A stretch of DNA of 64,000 nt from Streptomyces sp. H27-C3 (GTDB lineage Bacteria; Actinomycetota; Actinomycetes; Streptomycetales; Streptomycetaceae), in the NCBI RefSeq assembly GCF_030063415.1, contig NZ_JASITA010000020.1:1-64000 (forward strand), written 5' to 3'. Positions 39,499 to 47,168 of the stretch are shown piece by piece (the first letter of the stretch is position 1; every line of letters starts with the position of its first letter). A model generated the notes under the pieces. That model ran no database searches. It was not told where the DNA came from and worked only from the letters and a program-made list of their open reading frames with translations. The position numbers and the translations under genes were made by a program.

Positions 39499-40392
39499 TC
39501 AGGTGTGCGGGCAGTTGCCCCGGTACTCCTCGACGGTCAGGCTCGGCCGCGGCAGTGGGCACAGGAACTGCTCGTAGCGGGTGTCATTGTCGATGAAGCG
39601 CTTCAGCCACGAGATGCTGTACTTCGCGATGGTCGTGTTCGCGGTGTTCGGCGTGAAGTGGTTCGCGTTGTTCAACTCCAGATACGCCTTGTCGAGCGAA
39701 CCCGGCAGCGACTCGTAGAACGGCTCGGAGTGCGAGGAGACCGGCGCGATCGTGTCGCCGTCCGCCCCGATCACCAGCGTCGGCGTGCGCACCTCGGGCC
39801 AGGACGTGTCGGTGTTCCACCCGGTCAGAGGGATAGCTGCTTGCAGCGAGGTACGGCTCTTGGCGGCCTCCAGGCTGCCTCCGCCGCCCATCGAGTGGCC
39901 CATTACGCCGAGCCGTGAACTGTCGATGCGGCTGCGAACCGGGCTGCGTTCGGTCAGGTAGTCCAGGGCGGCGAGGAGTTGGTCGCCGCGGCTGCCGGGC
40001 TGGTCGGTGACCGTGATGGTGTCGATGGTGAAGACCACAAAGCCCTGGGAGGCGAGCCTCGGGCCCAGCCAGGCCATGCTGGACTGACTGGCCGTGTAGC
40101 CGGGTGCCACGGCGACGGCGCCGAAGGTGCCGTCCGCGGTGGATGTGGGGTAGTAGATGGTGCCTCCGCCGAATCTGCCGGCACTCAGCCGGGACACCGA
40201 AGCCTCGGAGACGGCGTACGAACCGCGGGAAGCTTCGATGCTCGACTGGGTGGGGGCAGGTCCGCGCTGGTAGGGGTTGTCCGCGGCCGTCGCCTGCGCG
40301 CCGGGGAGGAGCGTGGCACACAGGCCTGCGGCGACCGCGGCGGCGGCCATCGCCGTGCGGGCGGTGCGGCTCCTGGCAAGTTCGTGCTGCAC
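39499..40392 (-). CDS. secreted lipase/cutinase, PET-hydrolase-like
   Basis: A 297-residue exported alpha/beta-hydrolase very close to the lipase of Streptomyces exfoliatus and the Thermobifida cutinases that cleave polyesters. The signal peptide ends near residue 37 (GAQATA|ADNPYQRGPAP). The catalytic triad is Ser167 (GHSMGGGG), Asp213 (GADGDTIAPV) and His245 (NNANHFTPN). The oxyanion side is PGYTASQSSMAWLG, and a C-terminal disulfide joins Cys278 and Cys294 (QFLCPLPRPS, GNCPHT). Start GTG 40392 after GAGAGGA. It should hydrolyse triglycerides, cutin and possibly aliphatic or aromatic polyesters. Monocistronic, with its own terminator. Confidence 0.95.
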   Translation of the reverse strand: MQHELARSRTARTAMAAAAVAAGLCATLLPGAQATAADNPYQRGPAPTQSSIEASRGSYAVSEASVSRLSAGRFGGGTIYYPTSTADGTFGAVAVAPGYTASQSSMAWLGPRLASQGFVVFTIDTITVTDQPGSRGDQLLAALDYLTERSPVRSRIDSSRLGVMGHSMGGGGSLEAAKSRTSLQAAIPLTGWNTDTSWPEVRTPTLVIGADGDTIAPVSSHSEPFYESLPGSLDKAYLELNNANHFTPNTANTTIAKYSISWLKRFIDNDTRYEQFLCPLPRPSLTVEEYRGNCPHT

Positions 40393-41029
40393 GAGGGGGG
40401 TCCTCTCGATCGGGCGGCGCCGCGCTGTCGGGGGCCGGGCTCGTCGTCCGGAGTCCCTGCCCCCGACGGGGCGTTCGCCGCCTTGTTGATGGCGACACCA
40501 CCGTCGCGGCCCCGCTCCCCTCACACATCGGCAACTTCACCGGTCCTTGCCCCGGTCGGCCACTCGGGGAACTTCGCAGTCCTCCGAACCGGATATCGGG
40601 CTCAGTCGCCCACCCGTGGCGGGCACTCGGCCCCTTGGAACGACGGCACCCTTCGAACGGGCATCCGCCCGACCGTACGACGGTGAGCATGCGACAGCGG
40701 TCGTCACGACCCGTATCTCGGGGTCAGGCTGTCGGTGGGCCGCTGGGAAGGGAGCGGACGAGTGTCGCGCAACGCCGACGTCTTCCGGCCAGGGAGCGTG
40801 GCCGCCGTGCACGACTGCCCCATGCGCCCCGGGGATTCTCACCACGCTTCGACGGCCCCGCTGGGGCGAGCAGAACACGTCCTGCTCGCCCCACGCGTAC
40901 GTCCCCCTTCGAATCCGGGAGACGCACGAGATCGGCATGCGGTGGGGCTCAGACGGAGGTCGGCCGGAATGCAGCGCCGCCGGACAGCCCCTCGGCAGCT
41001 CGTCCTGCGCTCAGGCGCTGCTGTCGAAT
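40393..41029. other. non-coding stretch between methyltransferase and lipase genes
   Basis: It contains the lipase promoter region and one strong hairpin (40862-40893). No coding frame can be supported. Confidence 0.5.
40862..40893. terminator. hairpin downstream of the methyltransferase gene
   Basis: TGGGGCGAGCAG, 8-nt loop, CTGCTCGCCCCA: a perfect 12-bp stem 137 bp past the methyltransferase stop. It looks like a factor-independent terminator without a U tract, as is common in Streptomyces. Confidence 0.65.
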
Positions 41030-41680
41030 CTACTGTGCGCGCATCAGCAGATGGCCCCGCCGATAGCGCTCTCCCTCGCCGGGCTCGCGCAGCATCCGTC
41101 CGACTTCGACGAATCCGGCATCCCGGGCCAGCCCGGCGAGGTCGTCGATCGGCCATCGGTACGCCGTAGTCACTTTGTGGTCGAACGCCTCCACCGGCCC
41201 GCCCTCGGACTCGAAGAAGGCGAGCAGGAGGGCGCCACCTACGGTCAGGGTCCGACGGAACTCCGCCAAGTACGACGGTACTTCCTGCGGCGGAGCATGA
41301 ATAACCGAGTACCAGGACACGATTCCGCCCAGTTCGCCGTCGGCCAGGTCCAGGGCGTCCATCGACCCGAGCTCGAACCGCAGGTCCGGGTACGCCTCGC
41401 GGGCAAGGTCGATCATCACCGGTGACAGGTCGACGCCGAACACGTCCAGTTCCAGTTTCCGCAGATGCGCCGTCACATATCCAGGGCCGCAACCCAGCTC
41501 GGCGACGGGCCCGGTACCAGTGGCTCGTGCGAGCTCGGCGAACGCGGCGAGAACCGCGCGGTCCAGCGGAAGACAGTCGAGCCCGTCGCGGACGAGATCG
41601 GCGTAGCGAACGGCGACGGCGTCGTAGGCATCCGCTGTTGCACAGAGGTACGAGCGAAGTTCGGTCACAGTGAATGACAC
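41030..41680 (-). CDS. class I SAM-dependent methyltransferase
   Basis: A 216-residue methyltransferase. Motif I is VAELGCGPGYVTAHL, with the SAM-ribose acid in DVFGVDLSPVMIDLA and a motif IV-like GGIVSWYSVIHAPPQEVPSY, followed by FRRTLTVGGALLLAFFESEG. The layout is that of small UbiE/Tam-type enzymes. The start MSFTVTELRS is the only ATG in a good position. Substrate unknown. It is not linked to neighbours by spacing and lies beside a run of gene scraps. Confidence 0.85.
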   Translation of the reverse strand: MSFTVTELRSYLCATADAYDAVAVRYADLVRDGLDCLPLDRAVLAAFAELARATGTGPVAELGCGPGYVTAHLRKLELDVFGVDLSPVMIDLAREAYPDLRFELGSMDALDLADGELGGIVSWYSVIHAPPQEVPSYLAEFRRTLTVGGALLLAFFESEGGPVEAFDHKVTTAYRWPIDDLAGLARDAGFVEVGRMLREPGEGERYRRGHLLMRAQ

Positions 41681-41789
41681 TAGAGCTTACGCGATCGGGT
41701 CCAACGACTGGCCCGTCGGACAGACCCCGGCCTTCCGTGGCCATAGCGGGGGATCTGCCAGAATCGGCGGACGCTGAGCGTCGGAACGA

Positions 41790-41893
41790 TGGTGATGGGC
41801 GCCGCAGATGTGCGGCGCGGCGTGGACTTCTGGTGTCGGGCGCTGGGTTACGTCCCTCGCGATGGCGAGGCGATCGACACCAGCCACGGCTGA
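41790..41893 (+). pseudogene. VOC/glyoxalase-fold protein, N-terminal scrap
   Basis: MVMGAADV followed, one frame over, by RVDFWCRALGYVPRDGEAID corresponds to the usual VOC opening (x-V-I-G-A-x-D-x-x-R-A-V-x-F-W-x-x-A-L-G-Y). One base is missing around 41817-41822, and a TGA ends the frame at 41893. About 35 of roughly 130 residues remain. Confidence 0.5.
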
Positions 41894-41911
41894 CGGACAC
41901 TGACAGCTCGG

Positions 41912-42133
41912 ATGACCACATGCGCGAAGACCGGGTTCCTCACGGCCGAGTACAAGATCAACTCGCTGGCGCCCACCATCGGCGACGCCATCGAGGCAGT
42001 GGGTTACGTCCTGAAGTCCGGACGCGCCCCGACCGTGTGCCAACTGGAGGTGTGCGGCTTCCAGGACAGTCGGCGGACAGTCGTCGGCAACGGTTGGCCG
42101 ACCCTGATCCGCCTGAACACACCAGAGCAGTGA
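41912..42133 (+). pseudogene. PaaI-type hotdog thioesterase, C-terminal part
   Basis: The frame reads TGFLTAEYKINSLAPTIGDA then IEAVGYVLKSGRAPTVCQLE and WPTLIRL. This matches the second half of PaaI-family thioesterases (L-T-A-E-x-K-I-N-x-L-x-P ... G-R-x-x-x-V-C-x-x-E-V). The first half, with the catalytic G-G-x-x-x-x-L-x-D segment, is absent. An ATG happens to open the fragment, so a short peptide could still be made. Confidence 0.6.
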
Positions 42134-42305
42134 CAACTCCCCCGGGACTCGGCCACGACTGTCCGGGACAGGAGCACTGGTACCTGGCGATGCCCCGCGA
42201 CCCGGGCGAGTCCACCGGCCCCTCCCTCACCCGTCGGCATCAGGTGGCGGCATCGGGCCGTACTAGGCTCATCGGCCAGCCACCAGTCGCCCTGACAGGA
42301 GACCC

Positions 42306-42893
42306 ATGCCCTCTTACAGATCAGCAGACCGCCACCAAGCACGTGATACCCCGATGGCCGGCAGCCTCACCTACGCTCCACCCGGCGCGACATGTCCCGG
42401 CGACGACGTCTGGTCGACCGAGATCCCGGGATACCGCCGCTACGAGCGGACCGTCGTCATCGGGCGTGGCGACAGCGACTGGCGCGCCGCGTCCGACGCC
42501 GTCCTGCAATGGGGCATCAAGCGCCGTAGCGGTTTTGGAGTCACACCGCTGGCAGGCGCCGGCGAACGGGTCACCGAGGGGGCCGAATACCGCATCACAG
42601 CGGCGTGGGGCCCACTGGCTGTGCACGAGCCGGTGCGGGTCGTCGCCGTCGTGGACACGCCCGAAAGATGCGGCTTCGCCTACGGCACACTGCCCGGACA
42701 CCCCGTGTCCGGCGAGGAAGCCTTCATCGTGTGCAACACCCCCGATGGCCACGTCACCCTGACCTTGCGCTCCCTGACCAGCCGCGCCCCCAAAGGCCCG
42801 TGGCGGCCCCTGTTCCCCGTGCTTCTGCTCGCACAACGCACATACCGTCGCCGATACCAACGCGCCCTCCGACGACCCGCACGAGGCGAGTGA
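42306..42893 (+). CDS. DUF1990-family protein
   Basis: A 195-residue member of the DUF1990 (UPF0548) family. Typical segments are SLTYAPPGATCPGDDVWSTE near the N-terminus, then VVIGRGDSDWRAASDAVLQW, TEGAEYRITAAWGPLAVHEP, FAYGTLPGHPVSGEEAFIV and a C-terminal basic tail QRTYRRRYQRAL. AGGAG precedes the ATG; MAGSLTYAPPG at 42354 is an alternative start closer to the family norm. The biochemical function of the family is unknown. Confidence 0.85.
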   Translation: MPSYRSADRHQARDTPMAGSLTYAPPGATCPGDDVWSTEIPGYRRYERTVVIGRGDSDWRAASDAVLQWGIKRRSGFGVTPLAGAGERVTEGAEYRITAAWGPLAVHEPVRVVAVVDTPERCGFAYGTLPGHPVSGEEAFIVCNTPDGHVTLTLRSLTSRAPKGPWRPLFPVLLLAQRTYRRRYQRALRRPARGE

Positions 42894-43184
42894 GTACCCC
42901 ACAGGCTTGGCTGACACGGCCACGACGATCGTCTCAAGGCTGATGGAGCAGGCGACGGCGTGGACTTCACGGCGTGTCACTGCGTCCGTCCCGCGGACCG
43001 AAGCTGCGAGAACATCGGCATCGGTCGCCCGGGCTCGGAGAAAGCAGTCGGCCCACTGGGTGATCTCGGTATACGAGGATTCCCGGGTCACTTGGGTGAT
43101 CGTGGCCTCACTGTCGAAGCTCGTGGTCCGCAGTTCGCCACCGGGGCCCACGAGCGCCCAGTGGGCTTTCTGCACGTAGGACAT
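42894..43184 (-). other. possible truncated gene, about 97 codons
   Basis: From ATG 43184 on the minus strand the frame reads MSYVQKAHWALVGPGGELRT, then TSFDSEATITQVTRESSYTE and ITQWADCFLRARATDADVLA, with normal-looking codon use. Near 42894 it runs antisense into the DUF1990 gene without a stop until 42321. I do not recognise it. It may be the head of a broken gene or a chance frame. Confidence 0.3.
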
Positions 43185-43231
43185 GCCGACGCCGCCAGGG
43201 CACCACGCAAGGGGCGCCCGCTTGGCGCAAG

Positions 43232-43264
43232 GGGCGCCCCGGGGCACATCTCCCCGGGGCGCCC
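43232..43264. terminator. terminator after the carboxypeptidase gene
   Basis: GGCGCCCCGGGG, 7-nt loop, CCCCGGGGCGCC (extendable by one pair): a very stable hairpin 46 bp past the carboxypeptidase stop. Confidence 0.85.
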
Positions 43265-43309
43265 TCACCTGCATGGGCGGCCGCGTGCGCGCGCCCCTGT
43301 TCCCGGCCG

Positions 43310-44665
43310 TCAGACGCAGTACTGCCCCTGCTTCCCGATCGACCGGTACATGCAGTCCGCGTTCTCCACCAGTTGGAGCACCGCGTCCCGGTTGCGCGAG
43401 GTCTCGCGCTCGATCACCTCGTCCGGCGGGTAGAAACCGCCGCCCGAGGCCGAACCCGGGTACATCTCGAAGGTGTAGCCGAAGATCTTCTGCGAGCCCC
43501 ACAGCCAGTCGTCGATCGACCCGTCGGTGATGTAGAGATCGCTGGACTGCTCGGCGGTGTAGCCGTTGCTCGCACTCATCTTGCGGCCCACGGCTGCGAA
43601 CGCGTCGCGGTCGTCGGCCGTCATCCCGGGGGCCGTGTCGTTGTACGTGTAGCCGAACGGCCACAACACCAGCTGGCTGTACGTGTGGAAGTCGATGCCC
43701 GCCTTGATCTGCTGCTTCCCGCCGACCACCCGGCTGCGGACGAAGTCCGCCACGACCTTCGTCTCGGGCGCCGACTCGGCGGCGGCGCCGCGATAGGTCT
43801 CCGACGAGCGGCTGGACGAGGAGCCGCCACAGCAGCCCCAGTTGTATGCCCAGTTGCGGTTGAGGTCCGTCCCCACGTAGCTGGAGCCGGAGTTGGGCTG
43901 CCGGTTCTTGCGCCAGCTGCGGTACGAGCCCGACGCGATGTCGTACTCGCCGCCGTCGGGATTCATGTCCGGCACAATCCACAGCTCACGGCCGTTGACC
44001 GCCTGGCTGATCCGGGAGTCGGTGCCGTAGTCCTCGCCGAGCTCGCGGAGCAGATAGAGCGCCATCTCGACGGTCAGGTGCTCTCGGGCGTGCTGGTGGG
44101 CGGTGAAGAGGACCTCGGGCTCGGCCTCGTCGGTGCCGACGTTGTCGCTGACCTTGATGGCGACGATGTCCCGGCCCTGATAGGTCTTGCCGATCACGCG
44201 CTTGCTCATGATCGAGGGGTACGCGGCGATGCGTGCGTCGATCTCCGCGTTCATCTCGGCGTAGTTGTGGTATCTGGAGTCGGCCGGAGGGAAGTCGAGG
44301 GTGCCGATGCCACCCGACGCGGGCGGTTCGCTGCCCGGCACGGGCAGGGCCTCCAGCACGTGGCCGCGGGCCCGGAGCTTCTTGGCCTGGGCCGCGTCCG
44401 CGGTGATCACGATGCCGTGGTCGTGCACCTCGTCGATCGAGACGCCGGCGCGGGCGATCGCGGTGCGGGCGGCGGGAGTGGTGTGCCCGGTGATCTCGTA
44501 CTGACGGGTCCGCTCGTCCGCGGCGACGGCCGCGCTCCGGGACGAGGCGTCGGCGCCGGTGACGGCGGTGAGGGGAGCGGTGAGACCGAGGGCGAGCAGA
44601 ACGGCGATGGTGGCGGTCCGTCTGACCTTCGTCGGCCGGGGTATCCGTGCGTTGACGAGTCGCAT
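43310..44665 (-). CDS. secreted zinc carboxypeptidase, M14 family
   Basis: A 451-residue preproenzyme. A signal peptide (MRLVNARIPRPTKVRRTATI, then AVLLALGLTAPLTAV) precedes an activation propeptide of about 90 residues. The M14 catalytic domain has zinc ligands in LFTAHQHAREHLTVEMALYL (H-x-x-E) and KAGIDFHTYSQLVLWPFGY (His), the substrate-binding VGTDLNRNWAYNWG, and the catalytic Glu in GYTFEMYPGS. Paired cysteines occur (WGCCGG, ADCMYRS, GQYCV). Similar Streptomyces enzymes (carboxypeptidase T/SG type) trim C-terminal residues outside the cell. The start at 44665 follows CAGGAG. The promoter shares a 15-bp element with the galactose-oxidase-like gene. Confidence 0.94.
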   Translation of the reverse strand: MRLVNARIPRPTKVRRTATIAVLLALGLTAPLTAVTGADASSRSAAVAADERTRQYEITGHTTPAARTAIARAGVSIDEVHDHGIVITADAAQAKKLRARGHVLEALPVPGSEPPASGGIGTLDFPPADSRYHNYAEMNAEIDARIAAYPSIMSKRVIGKTYQGRDIVAIKVSDNVGTDEAEPEVLFTAHQHAREHLTVEMALYLLRELGEDYGTDSRISQAVNGRELWIVPDMNPDGGEYDIASGSYRSWRKNRQPNSGSSYVGTDLNRNWAYNWGCCGGSSSSRSSETYRGAAAESAPETKVVADFVRSRVVGGKQQIKAGIDFHTYSQLVLWPFGYTYNDTAPGMTADDRDAFAAVGRKMSASNGYTAEQSSDLYITDGSIDDWLWGSQKIFGYTFEMYPGSASGGGFYPPDEVIERETSRNRDAVLQLVENADCMYRSIGKQGQYCV

Positions 44666-44733
44666 GCTGGCAATCTCCTGAGTCCGGTGAGGTGGGGGGT
44701 AGAGCTGTGCGACGCGCACATGGTCGTGCTATG

Positions 44734-44748
44734 GCATGACCAGGTCAA
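44734..44748. promoter_or_regulatory. shared 15-bp promoter element, carboxypeptidase copy
   Basis: GGCATGACCAGGTCA, 69 bp before the carboxypeptidase start. The same sequence with one change occurs at 49787-49801 before another secreted-enzyme gene on the same strand. On the gene strand TTGACC of this copy could serve as a -35 box. Confidence 0.5.
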
Positions 44749-45107
44749 GAGAGGGGTTCCGGCCACCGCTCGTCCCGGCCGGACCCCCAGGCGCGCACGG
44801 GGCTGACGCGATCTCGACGGTCCGGAGTCGACGGCACTGCCGAGTCGGCGTACCAGGGTGGGTAACGACATCCGCGACCGGCCTGGGAACGCAAGCCGTG
44901 CGACAGGCCAGTCGTCCTCCTGGAGGCGCCGGTCGGCGGCGACCTGACGCTCGGACACATGAAGCCGCTCGACCCCCTCGGCCCCCTCAGCACCGCCGCC
45001 GTCGTCCCGCCGACGACCGGGCCCTTCAACGGGCGTTCCGAACGTGGACCGAGGTGGCGCGAATGCTTGCCGCCGCGCGTCGCATCGCCTAGCGTATGGC
45101 GACTATT
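44749..45107. other. non-coding stretch between carboxypeptidase and GH9 genes
   Basis: Divergent intergenic DNA; no reading frame has coding character. Control sites are listed separately at 44734 and 45108. Confidence 0.5.
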
Positions 45108-45120
45108 AGGAAACCTTCCT
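45108..45120. promoter_or_regulatory. inverted repeat before the GH9 gene
   Basis: AGGAA-ACC-TTCCT, a perfect 5-3-5 palindrome 27 bp before the GH9 start. Its place fits an operator or an element overlapping the transcription start; the binding protein is unknown. Confidence 0.45.
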
Positions 45121-45146
45121 GACGATCACTGTTGAGGAGTCCCCCC

Positions 45147-47054
45147 ATGTGGAGGTTGCGAAGGGCCGCCCAGCCCACTCTCGTCACCAGCCTCGCCCTG
45201 GCCGTCGCCACCGGCCTCGCCGGACCGGCCGCGCAGGCGCGCCAGCCCGCACCCGAACCGGCCGAGAGACCGAGCACGCAGGGCGGAGGGCATGTCCGGG
45301 TGGACCAACTCGGGTACGCGGCCAAAAACGACAAGTGGGCCTACCTGATGACACCCGGCGCCTCGGCGGGGGCACGGTTCGTGGTGCGGGACGCACGCGG
45401 GCGCCAAGTGCTGAGCGGCAGGGCCGGTGCGGACCTCGGGAAGTGGAACGAGGCCTACCAGCACGTCCACGGCCTTGACCTGAAGGCCCTGCACAAGCCC
45501 GGGAAGTACCGGGTCGAAGTCGGCGGCCTGAAGTCGCCGCAGTTCACGGTGGGAGGCGGGCGGCTCTTCGACGGGGCGGCCGACAAGACGGTCACGTTCT
45601 TCGCCTCGCAGCGGGACGGGAAGAATGTGATTCCCGGCTCGCTCGAGCGGAAGCCGTCGCACCTGACCGACCGCGCGGCCCAGGTCTATGACTGGCCGGT
45701 ATTCGCCGGGCCCGATACCGACCAGACTGTGGGTGAACTGAAGCCCATCGGCGGGCCCGTCGATGTCGAAGGCGGCTGGTACGACGCGGGGGACTATCTG
45801 AAGTTCACACATATCGCGGCGTACACCGACACCTTGCTCTGGGCCTCGGCGCGGGACGCCCGCCACGCCGACCCGAAGCTGCTCCGTGAAGCGCGGCACG
45901 GGTTGAGCTGGCTGGACAAGATGTGGGACGAGAAGACCCGGACGCTGTACATCCAGGTCGGGGCCGGCGCGGGCAACGCCGAAGGGACGTATGTCGGCGA
46001 CCACGACGTGTGGCGGTTGCCCGAGGAGGACGATCTCGACGCCGATCCGGCGCACCGGTTCCTGAAGAACCGGCCGGTATTCCGCGCGGCAGCGCCGGGG
46101 AAGCCGATCAGCCCGAACATCGCCGGCCGGACGGCCGCGGCCTTCGCTGTCGCCGCTCAGGTGGAGACCGATCCGAGCAAGGCGTGGCGCCACATCAACA
46201 CCGCGGCGCAGATCTACGCGCAGGCGCAGACGACCGGTGTTGATCAGCTGGTGACGTCGTTGCCGTTCGCGTTCTACCCCGAGAGCGTGTGGCGGGACGA
46301 TCTCGAACTGGGTGCGGCGGAGCTCGCACTTGCTGGGCGCAAGCTGGGTGATCCTCGCTCGAAGACGTGGTTGCGGGACTCGGCCCGTTGGGCCAAGGAG
46401 TACCTCGCACACGATGCGGGCGGGGACACGTTGAACCTGTACGACGTGAGTGCGCTCGCGCATGCCGATCTGCTCAAGGCGATTCGGGCGCACCGGGTCG
46501 ACGGGCTGGCGGTCGGCGCGGCCGATCTCACCAAGGACCTCAAGGCGCAGCTCGAGATCGGCCGGCGCCGTGCTGTCGCCGATCCGTTCCGGGCAGGAGC
46601 GGCGTACAACCAGTTCGACGCGGTGCCTCACGCTTTCGGACTCAACGCGACAGCCCGGCTCTACCGGGGGGTGACCGGGGATCGGTCGTACGACGCGTTC
46701 GGGACGCAGCAGCGCAACTGGTCGTTCGGCGCGAACCCTTGGGGTGTCTCGTTCATGGTGGGGGTGGGCGAAAACTTCGAGCAGTGCCCTCACCACCAGA
46801 TCGCCAACATCAAGAAGTCCACGGCCATTGGCGCTGTGGTCAACGGGCCGAACAGTGAGGACCTCTTCACCCACGGCCTGGGCGACAACCTTGATCGAAT
46901 GAACCCCTGCCCGCCCGACGCCGTCGATCGGAACGAGGAGTTCACCGGACGGGGTTCGCGCTACGTGGACGATGTCCGCTCGTGGCAGAGCTCCGAACCG
47001 GCCGACGATTTCGCCGCCATCGCCACCTACGCACTGACCCTCGAAGCCCGCTGA
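45147..47054 (+). CDS. secreted GH9 endoglucanase
   Basis: A 635-residue exported cellulase. The signal peptide ends near GPAAQA (residue 30). An Ig-like CelD_N domain follows (VRVDQLGYAAKNDKWAYLMT, to about 125), then the (alpha/alpha)6 GH9 domain. Catalytic acids are the Asp pair in VEGGWYDAGDYLKF and the late Glu in AVDRNEEFTGRG; the substrate-site NPWGVSFMVGVGENFEQCPH is also present. No cellulose-binding module is attached. The ATG at 45147 follows GAGGAG. It should cut beta-1,4-glucan internally. The gene ends just before a 70-bp repeat and a bidirectional terminator shared with the convergent oxidase gene. Confidence 0.95.
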   Translation: MWRLRRAAQPTLVTSLALAVATGLAGPAAQARQPAPEPAERPSTQGGGHVRVDQLGYAAKNDKWAYLMTPGASAGARFVVRDARGRQVLSGRAGADLGKWNEAYQHVHGLDLKALHKPGKYRVEVGGLKSPQFTVGGGRLFDGAADKTVTFFASQRDGKNVIPGSLERKPSHLTDRAAQVYDWPVFAGPDTDQTVGELKPIGGPVDVEGGWYDAGDYLKFTHIAAYTDTLLWASARDARHADPKLLREARHGLSWLDKMWDEKTRTLYIQVGAGAGNAEGTYVGDHDVWRLPEEDDLDADPAHRFLKNRPVFRAAAPGKPISPNIAGRTAAAFAVAAQVETDPSKAWRHINTAAQIYAQAQTTGVDQLVTSLPFAFYPESVWRDDLELGAAELALAGRKLGDPRSKTWLRDSARWAKEYLAHDAGGDTLNLYDVSALAHADLLKAIRAHRVDGLAVGAADLTKDLKAQLEIGRRRAVADPFRAGAAYNQFDAVPHAFGLNATARLYRGVTGDRSYDAFGTQQRNWSFGANPWGVSFMVGVGENFEQCPHHQIANIKKSTAIGAVVNGPNSEDLFTHGLGDNLDRMNPCPPDAVDRNEEFTGRGSRYVDDVRSWQSSEPADDFAAIATYALTLEAR

Positions 47055-47124
47055 CCGCCGTTGAGGTCGACGGTGTACGCGCGCCTGGTCGCGTCGGAGT
47101 TCTCGTACGCCGGAGCGCCACCGA
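47055..47124. repeat. 70-bp exact direct repeat, copy 1 (intergenic)
   Basis: Starts at the base after the GH9 stop codon and ends inside the left arm of the terminator. It is identical over 70 bp to 47815-47884, which lies inside the galactose-oxidase-like gene, in the same orientation and exactly 760 bp away. Confidence 0.95.
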
Positions 47125-47156
47125 AGGACCCGGGGCCATGGCCCCGGGTCCTTCGG
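47121..47156. terminator. bidirectional terminator between GH9 and oxidase genes
   Basis: A 36-bp perfect palindrome (CCGAAGGACCCGGGGCCA and its reverse complement) 12 bp before the stop of the convergent oxidase gene; it can end both transcripts. Confidence 0.88.
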
Positions 47157-47168
47157 ACGCAACGGCGG

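Noticed and set aside
42321..42893. Continuation of the minus-strand frame from 43184 through the DUF1990 gene.
   Set aside because: The plus-strand DUF1990 gene is clearly real; the antisense part has no coding character.
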